Assembly: GCF_004340905.1 (NCBI RefSeq)
Contig: NZ_SLXD01000023.1
Coordinates: forward strand, 1-35,386
DNA from: Rubrivivax gelatinosus
Lineage (GTDB): Bacteria; Pseudomonadota; Gammaproteobacteria; Burkholderiales; Burkholderiaceae_C
Direction of reading: 5' to 3'
Length of the DNA: 35,386 nt
Made by a program: the position numbers and the translations under genes. Under the pieces are notes generated by a model. The model was not told where the DNA came from. It was given only the letters and a program-made list of their open reading frames with translations, and made no database searches. Of the stretch, positions 25,859-33,229 are shown piece after piece; position 1 is the stretch's first letter, and every line of letters starts with the position of its first letter.

Positions 25859-26518
25859 TCAGCCCGGGAACGTGTAGCCAAGCCGGTCCAGCTCCTCGGC
25901 CAGGAGCCGGTCGGCGATGGCGCGCGCCTCGGGGCCGTACATCGCGGCAACCTGCGCCTGCGGTGGCCGCAAGCCGCGCTTGTACTCCGGCAGCCACTGC
26001 CGGTCCCAGGGCACGCCCACCCGCGCGCACACCGTCTGCAGATCGTCGTGCAGGCGCTCGTAGCGGATGAGGAAGTCGAGCGCCAGCCGTCCGTCCACGG
26101 AGCACAGGGAGGCGCTGTTGGGAGCCTCCACCGTGCGCAGCCATTCCATGAAGGCGGCCGGATGGCTGCCGTCGAACGTGCTCCCGGCGAGCTCGCGGTT
26201 CTTGAAATAGAAGAGCGACACCATCTGGTCGTACGGATTGCGCACGACGCTGAACTTGAAATACGACTCCCAGGTCTGCGGGCCGACGCGGTCGCGGATC
26301 ATCTCGGCAGGCATGTGGTTCCACCACTCCGGCGGGTTCGGCCTTGACCCGGCACGCTCGCCCACGATGCCGGCCTCCGAGATGTGCATCTCGCGCGTGT
26401 GGCTGGGGACCCAGGCGCCCTCGGGCATGCACCAGCGCTCGAAGTAGCCCTCGACCGAGGTTCCGCCGGTCTTCAAGGTCTTGACGAAGATGAACTGGTG
26501 ACGATGGCTGACGAGCAT
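25859..26518 (-). CDS. Sulfotransferase family protein
   Basis: The 219-residue protein begins MLVSHRHQFIFVKTLKTGGT with the 5'-phosphosulfate loop KTLKTGGTS (13-21). FKFSVVRNPYDQMVSLFY is the 3'-phosphate loop. These are hallmarks of PAPS-dependent carbohydrate sulfotransferases of the family 2 type. The acceptor is unknown; surface polysaccharide is a fair guess. The start is placed at 26518 because upstream in-frame codons are arginine-rich with no family match; no clear Shine-Dalgarno is present. It ends close to and convergent with the EAL gene. Confidence 0.82.
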   Translation of the reverse strand: MLVSHRHQFIFVKTLKTGGTSVEGYFERWCMPEGAWVPSHTREMHISEAGIVGERAGSRPNPPEWWNHMPAEMIRDRVGPQTWESYFKFSVVRNPYDQMVSLFYFKNRELAGSTFDGSHPAAFMEWLRTVEAPNSASLCSVDGRLALDFLIRYERLHDDLQTVCARVGVPWDRQWLPEYKRGLRPPQAQVAAMYGPEARAIADRLLAEELDRLGYTFPG

Positions 26519-26631
26519 GGAGAAGCGAACTGAACGGGGACGGCACCGCGGCCCGGAGGCGCGCACTATGACATCGCTCGCCACCTCCGCACGAAAGGCC
26601 AGCATCGGCACGGCTGGCGCTGGCGCCCGGG

Positions 26632-27324
26632 TCACAACACTCGCCCCACCATCGCGCCGACACCGTAGGTGACGGCCATCGCCAGCGCTCCCCAGAAGCC
26701 GACACGCGCCGCCGCCCTGACGGCCGGCGCGCCGCCAGCCCTGGCCGCGAGCGCGCCCAGCGCCACCAGCAGCACGAGCGAGGCCGCCGTCACCGCAGCG
26801 GCGGTCGCCGCCGGCGGCACCCCCCAGGCGACGGCCAGCGGCGCCAGCGCGCCGGCGGCGAAAGCCGCCGCCGAGGCCAGCGCCGCCTGCACCGGGCGCG
26901 GCTGGGTGATCTCGTTGATGCCGAGTTCGTCGCGCGCGTGGGCGCCGAGCGCGTCATGCGCCATCAGCTGCGCCGCCACCTGCGACGCGAGCGTGCGCTC
27001 GACGCCGCGGCCGACGTAGATGCGGGTCAGTTCCTCGTGTTCGGCGGCGCCGTCGGCGGCGAGCTCGCGGCGTTCGACCTCGAGGTCGGCGCGTTCGGTG
27101 TCGGCCTGCGAGCTGACCGAGACGTACTCGCCGGCGGCCATCGACATCGCCCCCGCAGCCAGCGCCGCGACGCCGGCCACGAGCAGCGCGTCGCGCCCGC
27201 CGCCGCCGCCGGCGACGCCCAGGATCAGGCTCGCGGTCGAGACGATGCCGTCGTTGGCCCCCAGCACCGCGGCACGCAGCCAGCCGATGTGTTGCAGGCG
27301 ATGGCGTTCATGGTGGCGTCTCAA
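26632..27324 (-). CDS. VIT1/CCC1-family metal transporter
   Basis: The protein has about 230 residues. WLRAAVLGANDGIVSTASLI (near the start) and AGAMSMAAGEYVSVSSQADT are signatures of the VIT1/CCC1 iron/manganese transporters. Next comes the acidic cytoplasmic domain (ELTRIYVGRGVERTLASQVA) and three C-terminal hydrophobic helices. It moves Fe2+ or Mn2+ across a membrane. No ATG or GTG lies close to the conserved start; TTG at 27324 (LRRHHERHRL) is the best guess. The frame is open far upstream but with no protein-like sequence. Confidence 0.82.
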   Translation of the reverse strand: MRRHHERHRLQHIGWLRAAVLGANDGIVSTASLILGVAGGGGGRDALLVAGVAALAAGAMSMAAGEYVSVSSQADTERADLEVERRELAADGAAEHEELTRIYVGRGVERTLASQVAAQLMAHDALGAHARDELGINEITQPRPVQAALASAAAFAAGALAPLAVAWGVPPAATAAAVTAASLVLLVALGALAARAGGAPAVRAAARVGFWGALAMAVTYGVGAMVGRVL

Positions 27325-27430
27325 GCGGGTGGCTTTCGGAGCTGGGGTCGGTGCAGTGTCGCCGCGAACCGGCAACGGCGCAGCACCGGCTTGCCCGGGA
27401 CGCCGTCTGCGACGACGACCGTCCGGGAGC

Positions 27431-27979
27431 TCAGGGATGCCAGGGCCGCGGCTCCGCGTCTGCCCGGACGTAGAGCGGGTGTCGCGGGTGGCCGCGCCGC
27501 GTGTGGCCGAGACACAGCGCGCCCGCCAGCAGCGTATGCAGGCAGGGTGGAATCTCGCGACGGCCAATGGTGGCCCCCCAGGCGACGAAGACCTCGTCGG
27601 ATAGCGAGCGAGCGAACTCGATCGCACGCAGGTTCAAAGGGTCCGCGAGCACCTCACCCCTCCCCACGTCGCATGCCGCTCGCGTGCGCAGCGAGTACAA
27701 GTTGCAGAACAGCAGCGAGCCATGGCCACGCCGTCTCGACCACTGGCGGCAGCGCTCCAAGGTGGGCCGGGGGCGCCCCTCCGACTCGCCGGTTCCGGGG
27801 TTGAACATCACCCAGAGCACTGTCCTGCCACCGGGACTCCAGACCTCGCCATAGCAATAGCGCCGGGTGCACTCGGCGTCGTACACGTAGTACTGCGCCT
27901 CGTTTGCGGCGCCGGTGCGACTGAGGAAGGTCAGCGAGGCCCTGTCGGCGAAAGCACGTAGAGCGGCTTCCAGGGGCAT
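27431..27979 (-). CDS. DUF1643 family protein
   Basis: The 182-residue protein matches the DUF1643 pattern: VLWVMFNPGTGESEGRPRPT then LERCRQWSRRRGHGSLLFCN and LYSLRT, followed by VFVAWGATIGRR and HPLYVRADAEPRPW at the end. DUF1643 proteins are cytosolic and often lie on mobile or accessory DNA. No catalytic mechanism is known to me. No clear operon link to the neighbours. Confidence 0.78.
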   Translation of the reverse strand: MPLEAALRAFADRASLTFLSRTGAANEAQYYVYDAECTRRYCYGEVWSPGGRTVLWVMFNPGTGESEGRPRPTLERCRQWSRRRGHGSLLFCNLYSLRTRAACDVGRGEVLADPLNLRAIEFARSLSDEVFVAWGATIGRREIPPCLHTLLAGALCLGHTRRGHPRHPLYVRADAEPRPWHP

Positions 27980-28007
27980 GGCCCGGGTGCTGAACTGCCG
28001 GTCGGGG

Positions 28008-28268
28008 CTAGACCTTGAACGCCCAGCGCACCCCGATGCTCAGCACCAGCAGCACCACGGCGACGATCGCGGTCGTGTTGCGCAGCCTGGCGTTGGCGGG
28101 TGTCGGCGGCTGGAACCACGAGACCGCGAACACCAGCCAGGCGATGGCCGTGGCGAAGTAGCTCGCCGCACCGGCGTTGACGCCGAGGTAGGCGGAATAG
28201 ACGGCGAGCGCCACCGCGAAACCTGCCCAGCCCAGCCGGCCCACCCATCCCTTGCCACCCGCAGCCAT
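28008..28268 (-). CDS. Small membrane protein, unknown
   Basis: This 86-residue protein has three hydrophobic stretches (about 14-31, 38-51 and 66-82) and a short basic N-terminus (MAAGGKGWVGRLG). GGAG lies 7 bases upstream of the ATG at 28268; an ATG at 28283 is possible as well. It has no recognised domain. It lies on the same strand as, and between, the DUF1643 and DUF1648 genes. Confidence 0.6.
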   Translation of the reverse strand: MAAGGKGWVGRLGWAGFAVALAVYSAYLGVNAGAASYFATAIAWLVFAVSWFQPPTPANARLRNTTAIVAVVLLVLSIGVRWAFKV

Positions 28269-28399
28269 CAACCTGCTCCGCATCGCGCCATCGATGCGGC
28301 GAGTATGCCCACCCGCCGGGCGTGCAGACGATGGGCTGGCGCAAGGCCCGGCGCGCTCGACGACCTCAGCCAGCACCCGCCGCGAATCGTGCCTGGGCC

Positions 28400-28879
28400 T
28401 CAGCTGCGCCCGAAGCGCCGCTGCAGCCGCAGCGCCCACACGCCGACGAACGCCAGGTAGGCGAGCAGCATCGTCCAGAAGAGGCCGCCCGGCAGCTCGA
28501 CACGCGGGCCACGATGGGCGACGACCACCAGCGCGTGCAGCGCCGCCAGGAAGACCGTGGTGGCGATGGCGAAGACCGCGGCATGAAACCGCAGCCATTC
28601 GCCGGTGGCCTGCCGCTGCGCGGCCGACAGCCAGAACTCGGCGTTCGGGATGCGCGGCCGCCCCGAGTCGATGGCGCGCTGCTGCAACCACCAGGTCAGC
28701 AGCGGCACCCCGCCGACCAGCGCCGCCATCAGCGCCACGAACACCGGCCGCGGCAGATGGCCGTCGGCGCGCCCCGAAAGGTCGAAGTGCGAAGCGACGA
28801 CGTCGGGGAGCAGGCCGCCGAGCAACACGACCCACAGGACGCCGAGGGCGGAGGTGGCGAGGACGAGCAGGCGGGGCAT
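28400..28879 (-). CDS. DUF1648-containing membrane protein
   Basis: This 159-residue protein has four predicted membrane helices. LPDVVASHFDLSGRADGHLP (about 21-40) is the DUF1648 motif (P..HF...G..D). It occurs in SdpI-like immunity and membrane proteins but also in many uncharacterised ones. Start MPRLLVLATS is used; 13 more codons upstream are open. Confidence 0.72.
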   Translation of the reverse strand: MPRLLVLATSALGVLWVVLLGGLLPDVVASHFDLSGRADGHLPRPVFVALMAALVGGVPLLTWWLQQRAIDSGRPRIPNAEFWLSAAQRQATGEWLRFHAAVFAIATTVFLAALHALVVVAHRGPRVELPGGLFWTMLLAYLAFVGVWALRLQRRFGRS

Positions 28880-28960
28880 GGCGGCAAGACCTGGGTGGCG
28901 TTCAGCGGAAGGTAGCAAGCGCTCGGGCGCAGTCGCGGCGGGGGACGGATCGAGAAGCGC

Positions 28961-29503
28961 TCAGACCCGTTCCAGCCCAGTGTGCGGCAAGGGCGGCAAC
29001 CGGACCTCGATGGCGTCGCCCGCAGAGACGACGCCACCGTCCAGCACCACGCCCATCACCCCGGCCTTGCGCACGAGCTGGCCGTCCGGCGCCCGCGCCA
29101 GGACGGCCGCCAGCAGGCCGCGCCGGAAGGCGTCGATCTGCGAACACGGGTTGCGCAGACCGGTCAGGCACACCCGGGCGTGCGGCCCGATCAGCAGCTC
29201 CGTTGCGGTGGGCAACGACAGCAGATCGAGGCCCTCGGTCAGGATGTTCTCGCCCAGCTCGCCCGGGGCCAGCTCGAAACCCCGGCCACGAAGTTCGGCG
29301 AACAGTTCGGCCTGGAGCAGATGCACCTGGCGCAGGTTCGGCTGATCCGGGTTCTGCGCGACGCGCGAGCGATGGCGCACTGTGGCACCGCAATGGGCGT
29401 CGCCCTGTACACCAAGGCCGGCCAGCAAGGTGATGGCCGGCACCACCGGCTTGGAGAAACGGTGTGCGGCGTCGCGGCTGACGGAAACGACACGGGCGCT
29501 CAC
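28961..29503 (-). CDS. MOSC-domain protein
   Basis: The 180-residue protein has a MOSC domain, the sulfur-carrier domain of Moco sulfurases and YiiM-like N-hydroxylated-base reductases. Markers are GVQGDAHCGATVRHRSR, GELGENILTEGLDLLSLP and the cysteine of GLRNPCSQID, a typical persulfide site. The GTG start at 29503 has AGGAG eight bases upstream; the ATG at 29557 has none. A tract of 16 G lies 67 bases upstream on the coding strand. Confidence 0.85.
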   Translation of the reverse strand: MSARVVSVSRDAAHRFSKPVVPAITLLAGLGVQGDAHCGATVRHRSRVAQNPDQPNLRQVHLLQAELFAELRGRGFELAPGELGENILTEGLDLLSLPTATELLIGPHARVCLTGLRNPCSQIDAFRRGLLAAVLARAPDGQLVRKAGVMGVVLDGGVVSAGDAIEVRLPPLPHTGLERV

Positions 29504-29569
29504 GGCATCGACTCCTGGCGACTGCGGACCAGCGGGGGACGATAGCGCCGTGGCCACGCGCCCATCACG

Positions 29570-29585
29570 CCCCCCCCCCCCCCCC
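29570..29585. repeat. Homopolymer of 16 C (G on the minus strand)
   Basis: An uninterrupted run of 16 C, followed by GGG, lies between the end of the methyltransferase gene and the MOSC gene. On the minus strand it is G16, 67 bases before the MOSC start. Such runs are prone to slipped-strand length change and could also form a G-quadruplex. A sequencing artefact in length is possible. Confidence 0.9.
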
Positions 29586-29591
29586 GGGTTC

Positions 29592-30368
29592 TCAGCGCGC
29601 AGCGCCTACGCGCGGCATCAGCGCGAACACGCCCCAGCCCAGGTACTCGCGCGTGTAGGTGGCGTAACGCACCGGCTCCGTGGCCAGCTTGGTGCGCAGT
29701 TCGGGCGCCAGTTCGTCGTCCGGGTTGGCTTCGAGCCAGCGACGCATGGTGAGCCACTTGGCCGCTTCGTAGCGGTCCCAGCCGTCGGGGTCGGCCAGCA
29801 CCATCTCGACGACGTCGCAGCCCAGGCGGCCGAAGGACGCGAGCAGCTCCGGCAGCACGAGGAAGTCGGCCGTCGCGTGTGCCAGGCAGCCCTGCGCGAC
29901 CTCGTCCGAGGGTGGCAGATGGCGCCAGTACGGCTCGCCGATCAGCAGGATGCCGCCGGGCCGCAGGCTGCGCGACAGGAGTTCAGCGGTGCCGGCGACG
30001 CCGCCCGCGATCCAGGTCGCGCCGACGCAGGCGGCGACGTCGACCTTTTCCGCGGCGACATGCCCCGCCGCGTCGGCGTGGATGAAACGCACCCGGTCGG
30101 CGACGCCCAGTTCCTCGGCGCGCTGCCGGGCCTGGGCGCTGAACAGCCGGCTCATGTCGACACCGGTGCCGGTGATGCCGTGGTCGCGCGCCCAGGTGCA
30201 GAGCATCTCGCCCGAGCCGCAGCCCAGGTCCAGCACGCGCATGCCCGGCTGCAGGCGCAAGGCCGCGCCCAGCGTGGCGAACTTGTCGGGCGTGAACGGG
30301 TTGTGGATGCGGTGGGCGCTCTCCATGACGTTGAAGATGCGCGGGATGTCGAGGTCGGGGTTTGGCAT
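29592..30368 (-). CDS. Class I SAM-dependent methyltransferase
   Basis: The 258-residue protein has motif I VLDLGCGSGEMLCTWARDHG (about 45-64), followed by GTGVDMSRLFSAQARQRAEE (motif II) and IHADAAGHVAAEKVDVAACV (motif III-IV). LRPGGILLIGEPYW is the beta5 region. It methylates an unknown small molecule or protein. MPNPDLDIPRI at 30368 is chosen as the start; no clear Shine-Dalgarno is seen. An in-frame extension upstream is low-complexity. Confidence 0.85.
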   Translation of the reverse strand: MPNPDLDIPRIFNVMESAHRIHNPFTPDKFATLGAALRLQPGMRVLDLGCGSGEMLCTWARDHGITGTGVDMSRLFSAQARQRAEELGVADRVRFIHADAAGHVAAEKVDVAACVGATWIAGGVAGTAELLSRSLRPGGILLIGEPYWRHLPPSDEVAQGCLAHATADFLVLPELLASFGRLGCDVVEMVLADPDGWDRYEAAKWLTMRRWLEANPDDELAPELRTKLATEPVRYATYTREYLGWGVFALMPRVGAAR

Positions 30369-30516
30369 GGTGCGGGGCGGAGGAAGGGGCGACGGGGAAG
30401 TCGGGCTGACGGCGGCGCTGGCCGGTGTCTGCGGAGGGCACACCACCTGGCTGACGGCTTGATCATGCGCCGGCCGCTCGCGCCGGAAAGCGCCCGGACG
30501 GGGGCCGCGGACGGGC

Positions 30517-30861
30517 CTACTTGCGGCGCAGCCACGCAGGCAGACCGAAGAGATCGCCCAGTGTCGGGCGATCACCGAGCGACTGGACGAAGACACGAAT
30601 GACCAACACCCCCGCCAGCCACGATGCCCCGAATATCGCCGCCGGAACCAGCGTCGGCGCCCCATCGGCGAAAGCGCCCGACTCGGCCGCGACCCAGGCC
30701 ACGCACAGGCCGAACACCAGCGAGGCCACGTACCAGACGATGCGCTGATCTCGCGACAAGGGGGCCCGTGGTCTCAACGTCTCTCTCCTTGGTGGCGCCG
30801 CGGCGGCGCCGTTCGACCTTCGCTCCGAAGCGTGGTCGACCGATCTCCTGTGATGCTTCAT
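30517..30861 (-). CDS. Hypothetical membrane protein
   Basis: A 114-residue frame with a basic N-terminal region (1-38) and two membrane helices (about 41-60 and 69-90: LVPAAIFGASWLAGVLVIRV). The C-terminal part FVQSLGDRPTLGDLFGLPAW looks soluble. No family recognised. The start is uncertain; translation may begin later. It is on the same strand as its neighbours. Confidence 0.5.
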   Translation of the reverse strand: MKHHRRSVDHASERRSNGAAAAPPRRETLRPRAPLSRDQRIVWYVASLVFGLCVAWVAAESGAFADGAPTLVPAAIFGASWLAGVLVIRVFVQSLGDRPTLGDLFGLPAWLRRK

Positions 30862-30900
30862 CCTGACCGGGACCGATCGGGTTTGCCGCAGCCGAGCACC

Positions 30901-31110
30901 TCAAGAATAGGCGGCCATGAAGCCGAGCCCGCCGACCGCCCAGACCACCAGAACAGAGTAAGTCGCGATCCGCAGGCAGCCCTGCTGTTCCAGCCATCGG
31001 CGCGCCGCACTGGCGTCAGGCAGGCATCTTCTCGCCAGCACCATCAGCAAGCAGACGGCCGGCACGATCGCGAGTGCCAGGATCAGCTTGAGCGCCACGG
31101 ATGATGTCAT
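30901..31110 (-). CDS. Small two-helix membrane protein
   Basis: A 69-residue frame starting MTSSVALKLILALAIVPAVC has two hydrophobic segments (5-24 and 48-65) separated by a basic loop (RRCLPDASAARRWLEQQG). The ATG follows CAGGTG; a longer frame upstream is open but not protein-like. Function unknown. Confidence 0.5.
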   Translation of the reverse strand: MTSSVALKLILALAIVPAVCLLMVLARRCLPDASAARRWLEQQGCLRIATYSVLVVWAVGGLGFMAAYS

Positions 31111-31287
31111 CACCTGCCCGAGAGGCTGCTTCACCGAGATCCGGCGGACAACGGCGCCGGCCTCGGCCGCGAGGCGGCCCGCCCACGTCGACCCGAAGAC
31201 GTCGACAAGGCGCAACGGGCGCCACGCCGAGCTGTTCGTGACAGGCCCCGCAAAAGCGAGCCTCGCCAAGCGACTGCTGCCATGGCT

Positions 31288-31878
31288 TCAGTCCGGTGCG
31301 AACTGGTCTTGATTGCGCCCCCGGACTCCGGCATAGAAGCGCTTGATTTCCTGCATGTCCTTGTCGACGTCGCCTGTCGGCTGGAACACCGGCCCCAACC
31401 CGCTGACCTTGCTCGCATAGTCCATGTAGGCCAGAACGATCGGGACCTTCGCTTCGAGGGCGATGAAGTAGAAGCCGGTCTTCCAGTGACGGGTCTTTCC
31501 ACGTGTGCCCTCGGGCGGCACGACGAGTTGCAGAGGGCCCTGTGCCGCGACGATGGACGCCGCTGCCGAGGCGACGAGATTGTTGCTCCTGCTGCGATCG
31601 ACCGGCACGCCACCCAGCCAGCGCATCAGCGGCCCGAAGGGCCAGCGAAACAGGCTCGCCTTGCCCAGCCAGTAGATGCGCAGGCGCAGACAGAACGCCA
31701 CCATGAGCGTGTACGGCAGATCCCAGTTGCTGGTGTGCGGAGCCGCGATGAGGACGCATTTGCTCGCTTCCTTGGGAAGAGCGCCCTCGACCGTCCAACC
31801 CTGCAGACGCAGGATCAAACGGGAGAGGCCGCGGAGCAAATGGTTGACAACCGGGGTGTCGAAGAGGGTGTGGTGCAT
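31288..31878 (-). CDS. PlsC-family acyltransferase
   Basis: The 196-residue protein has the HX4D acyltransferase motif in APHTSNWDLP (about 46-55) and PEGTRGKTRHWKTGFY (about 122-137), the second conserved block of lysophosphatidic-acid-type acyltransferases. It also has VPVDRSRSNNLV between them. It probably acylates a lysophospholipid or related lipid at the membrane. It lacks a long N-terminal domain. It is the last gene before the mobile region. Confidence 0.82.
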   Translation of the reverse strand: MHHTLFDTPVVNHLLRGLSRLILRLQGWTVEGALPKEASKCVLIAAPHTSNWDLPYTLMVAFCLRLRIYWLGKASLFRWPFGPLMRWLGGVPVDRSRSNNLVASAAASIVAAQGPLQLVVPPEGTRGKTRHWKTGFYFIALEAKVPIVLAYMDYASKVSGLGPVFQPTGDVDKDMQEIKRFYAGVRGRNQDQFAPD

Positions 31879-32001
31879 GGGCTGAGGCCGGCATTGTCCT
31901 GCAGGCGTGGTGCGGCGGACATGGCGCCGCCAGCGCGACCCGCGGCTGTCCGATCAGGACAAGCACCGCATGGGCACCGACCCGCGGCACGACAAGACCC
32001 G

Positions 32002-32079
32002 GTCGACGCCCAGTTCAAGCTCTTCTGCTTGGTGCACAACATCGAAAAGCTGGCCAAGGCGGGGTACGGGACGGGTTGA
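32002..32079 (+). pseudogene. 3' relic of an IS1182-like transposase
   Basis: The last 25 codons read VDAQFKLFCLVHNIEKLAKA then GYGTG and stop. This matches the conserved end of IS1182-family transposases (QxxLYCLVHNIEKI). Upstream, the frame no longer looks like transposase, so only the tail survives. It marks the left border of the cassette region. A transposase N-terminus of the same family starts at 35277 in the same direction. Confidence 0.62.
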
Positions 32080-32184
32080 AGTCGCGGGGCGAGGCCCTTA
32101 TCGGGGTCGCAGCGGCTACCGCCGTGATAACGGCCTTGGAGTCGATTTCGGCTGCTTGATCGGAGGAAACGGCTTCGCCAACAG

Positions 32185-32216
32185 AAACGGCGCCCGAAGA
32201 GGCGCCGTTTCGTTTT
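32185..32216. terminator. Bidirectional hairpin terminator
   Basis: AAACGGCGCC (32185-32194) and GGCGCCGTTT (32201-32210) form a perfect 10-bp stem with loop CGAAGA, followed by CGTTTTCG on plus; the minus side reads into TTTCTGTT. It could stop transcripts from the lipoprotein cassette (minus strand) or from the plus-strand relic. Confidence 0.65.
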
Positions 32217-32219
32217 CGT

Positions 32220-32247
32220 GGCTGCAAAACATGGTTTTGCTACAGCC
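32220..32247. repeat. Nested hairpin beside the attC site
   Basis: GCAAAAC (32224-32230) / GTTTTGC (32234-32240) pair around ATG, with GGCTG (32220-32224) and CAGCC (32243-32247) able to extend the stem after a 2-base bulge. It borders the attC at 32246 and would be the start of the next cassette on the minus strand. Function unknown. Confidence 0.5.
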
Positions 32248-32304
32248 TCAACGTTTGACTTGATTGACCTTCCGAAGGAAGGTCCACTTGAAGGAATGTT
32301 TAGG
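32246..32304 (-). other. attC site of the lipoprotein cassette (59 bp)
   Basis: Read on the minus strand it begins CCTAAAC (R'') directly after the lipoprotein stop and ends GTTGAGG (R'). Inside, ATTCCTTCAAGTGGACC (L'' side) and AATCAAGTCAAAC (L' side) are of the usual attC type. The centre is a perfect hairpin GGAAGGTC/GACCTTCC with a 3-base loop (32266-32284). Length is 59 bp, the classic size, and its orientation relative to the gene is right for an integron cassette. R' deviates at the last base from GTTRRRY. Confidence 0.75.
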
Positions 32305-32306
32305 TT

Positions 32307-32903
32307 TCACGGCACGGCCAACGTATTGCCTCGGCTGGACTCCGAAAACTTGACGACTGGAAGAGCGACTCCCCCTTGTCCCGATTGCAGAGAACCGAGA
32401 GAAAAGCGAAAACTCTCACTCGGGTCAGGCGCAGACGCCTCAAACTCCACGAGCATCGTGTAGCACCGACCCACTACCAGCGGAAACGAGTTCAGGGGCG
32501 CGCGAACGGCGGCCGGCCGGGGTTGTTGGCTCCTGCAATCGTAAGGACCAACCATGGACGTCGGCGCAAAGTGCTCGCCTGCAGGTGACAAGTACGCAAA
32601 CTCTTGAGGCGCCAGTTCCTGCCCTGGCTGCTTGGAAATGATCGAGACAAAGAACGAGAAAGTCGGGCTGACAGACTTACGCTCTCCCTCGTAGAGTGGA
32701 ACCGGAAAGACCATCATGGTCTTTGACTTGGAGTTGCTAGGCGCAACATGTAGATCAACGCTTTGTAGAACATACATTTCACCAACGTACTTTTCGTATC
32801 GCTGCGGGACACCCTGAACCTGCGATTGGCTGAAGCGTGTTTTTGAGAAGCCGACGCAGCCAGTCAGAAGAACAGCAAGTGCGATGGTGAGCCAGCGGAT
32901 CAT
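32307..32903 (-). CDS. Lipoprotein of unknown function (cassette-borne)
   Basis: This 198-residue protein starts MIRWLTIALAVLLTGC, a lipoprotein signal with lipobox LTGC and Cys16. No domain is recognised in the mature part (VPQRYEKYVGEMYVLQSVDL, then SPTFSFFVSIISKQPGQELA). Its codon use is much less GC-rich than that of the host genes. The ATG is 7 bases after a GTTATGT core site and the stop is 2 bases before an attC, the compact layout of an integron gene cassette. A periplasmic outer-membrane-attached protein is likely. Confidence 0.75.
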   Translation of the reverse strand: MIRWLTIALAVLLTGCVGFSKTRFSQSQVQGVPQRYEKYVGEMYVLQSVDLHVAPSNSKSKTMMVFPVPLYEGERKSVSPTFSFFVSIISKQPGQELAPQEFAYLSPAGEHFAPTSMVGPYDCRSQQPRPAAVRAPLNSFPLVVGRCYTMLVEFEASAPDPSESFRFSLGSLQSGQGGVALPVVKFSESSRGNTLAVP

Positions 32904-32910
32904 CTATGAA

Positions 32911-32955
32911 ACATAACGTTGGAGCCAAGCCGCCTCGCCTCGACCGAGGGGTTAG
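32911..32955 (-). other. attC of the GNAT cassette, interrupted by IS110
   Basis: On the minus strand, CTAAC then CCCTCGGTCGAGGCG and GCTTGGCTCCAAC lead to GTTATGT (R', 32917-32911). Arms GAGGCGAG and CTTGGCTC can pair at 6 of 8 positions. The outer core GTTAG (plus, 32951-32955) is cut by the IS; joining it to GC at 34596-34597 restores GTTAGGC, the standard core. Rebuilt, the site would be 47 bp, short for an attC. The layout is GNAT gene, IS, attC, lipoprotein gene. Confidence 0.6.
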
Positions 32956-32956
32956 C

Positions 32957-33229
32957 GGAGTAATCGGCCCGCTGCCCCGCAAATCGTCCCGAAGAAACTC
33001 CTGGCGCCAGCGCGGCGTGCGTGGCAATGTGGAACGCGACGTCCGGGGAAGACCGAGATGGCACTGGTGCGCAATGCCCGCGGGTTAGCGTGGTCTGGGG
33101 CTGCGTCATCGACATTGGTGAACCGGGCAGTCGGTCTGCTGCCGGCTGTCCGGTATCCCGTTTGAGAGAGTGATCACGACGACGAGCCCGATCCGGCGTC
33201 ATGTTCCACCTTCGATGATGGAGGACACC
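32957..33229 (+). ncRNA. Candidate bridge RNA region of the IS110 element
   Basis: IS110-group elements encode a bridge RNA in the non-coding end before the transposase gene. Here 273 non-coding bases lie in that place. At 33082-33090 the element carries GGGTTAGCG, identical over nine bases to the left insertion junction (32949-32957). That could be a left target guide plus core. I could not find a matching right guide. Structure was not computed; boundaries of the RNA are unknown. Confidence 0.4.

Noticed and set aside
32080..32157. A plus-strand tail reading ALIGVAAATAVITALESISAA before a stop
   Set aside because: It looks protein-like, but no start, ribosome-binding site or upstream gene in frame can be found, so it is not listed as a gene.
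32956..33229. A search for a right target guide (complement of GCATCAATC) in the IS110 left end
   Set aside because: No convincing match was seen by eye, so the bridge-RNA call rests on position and the single left match.
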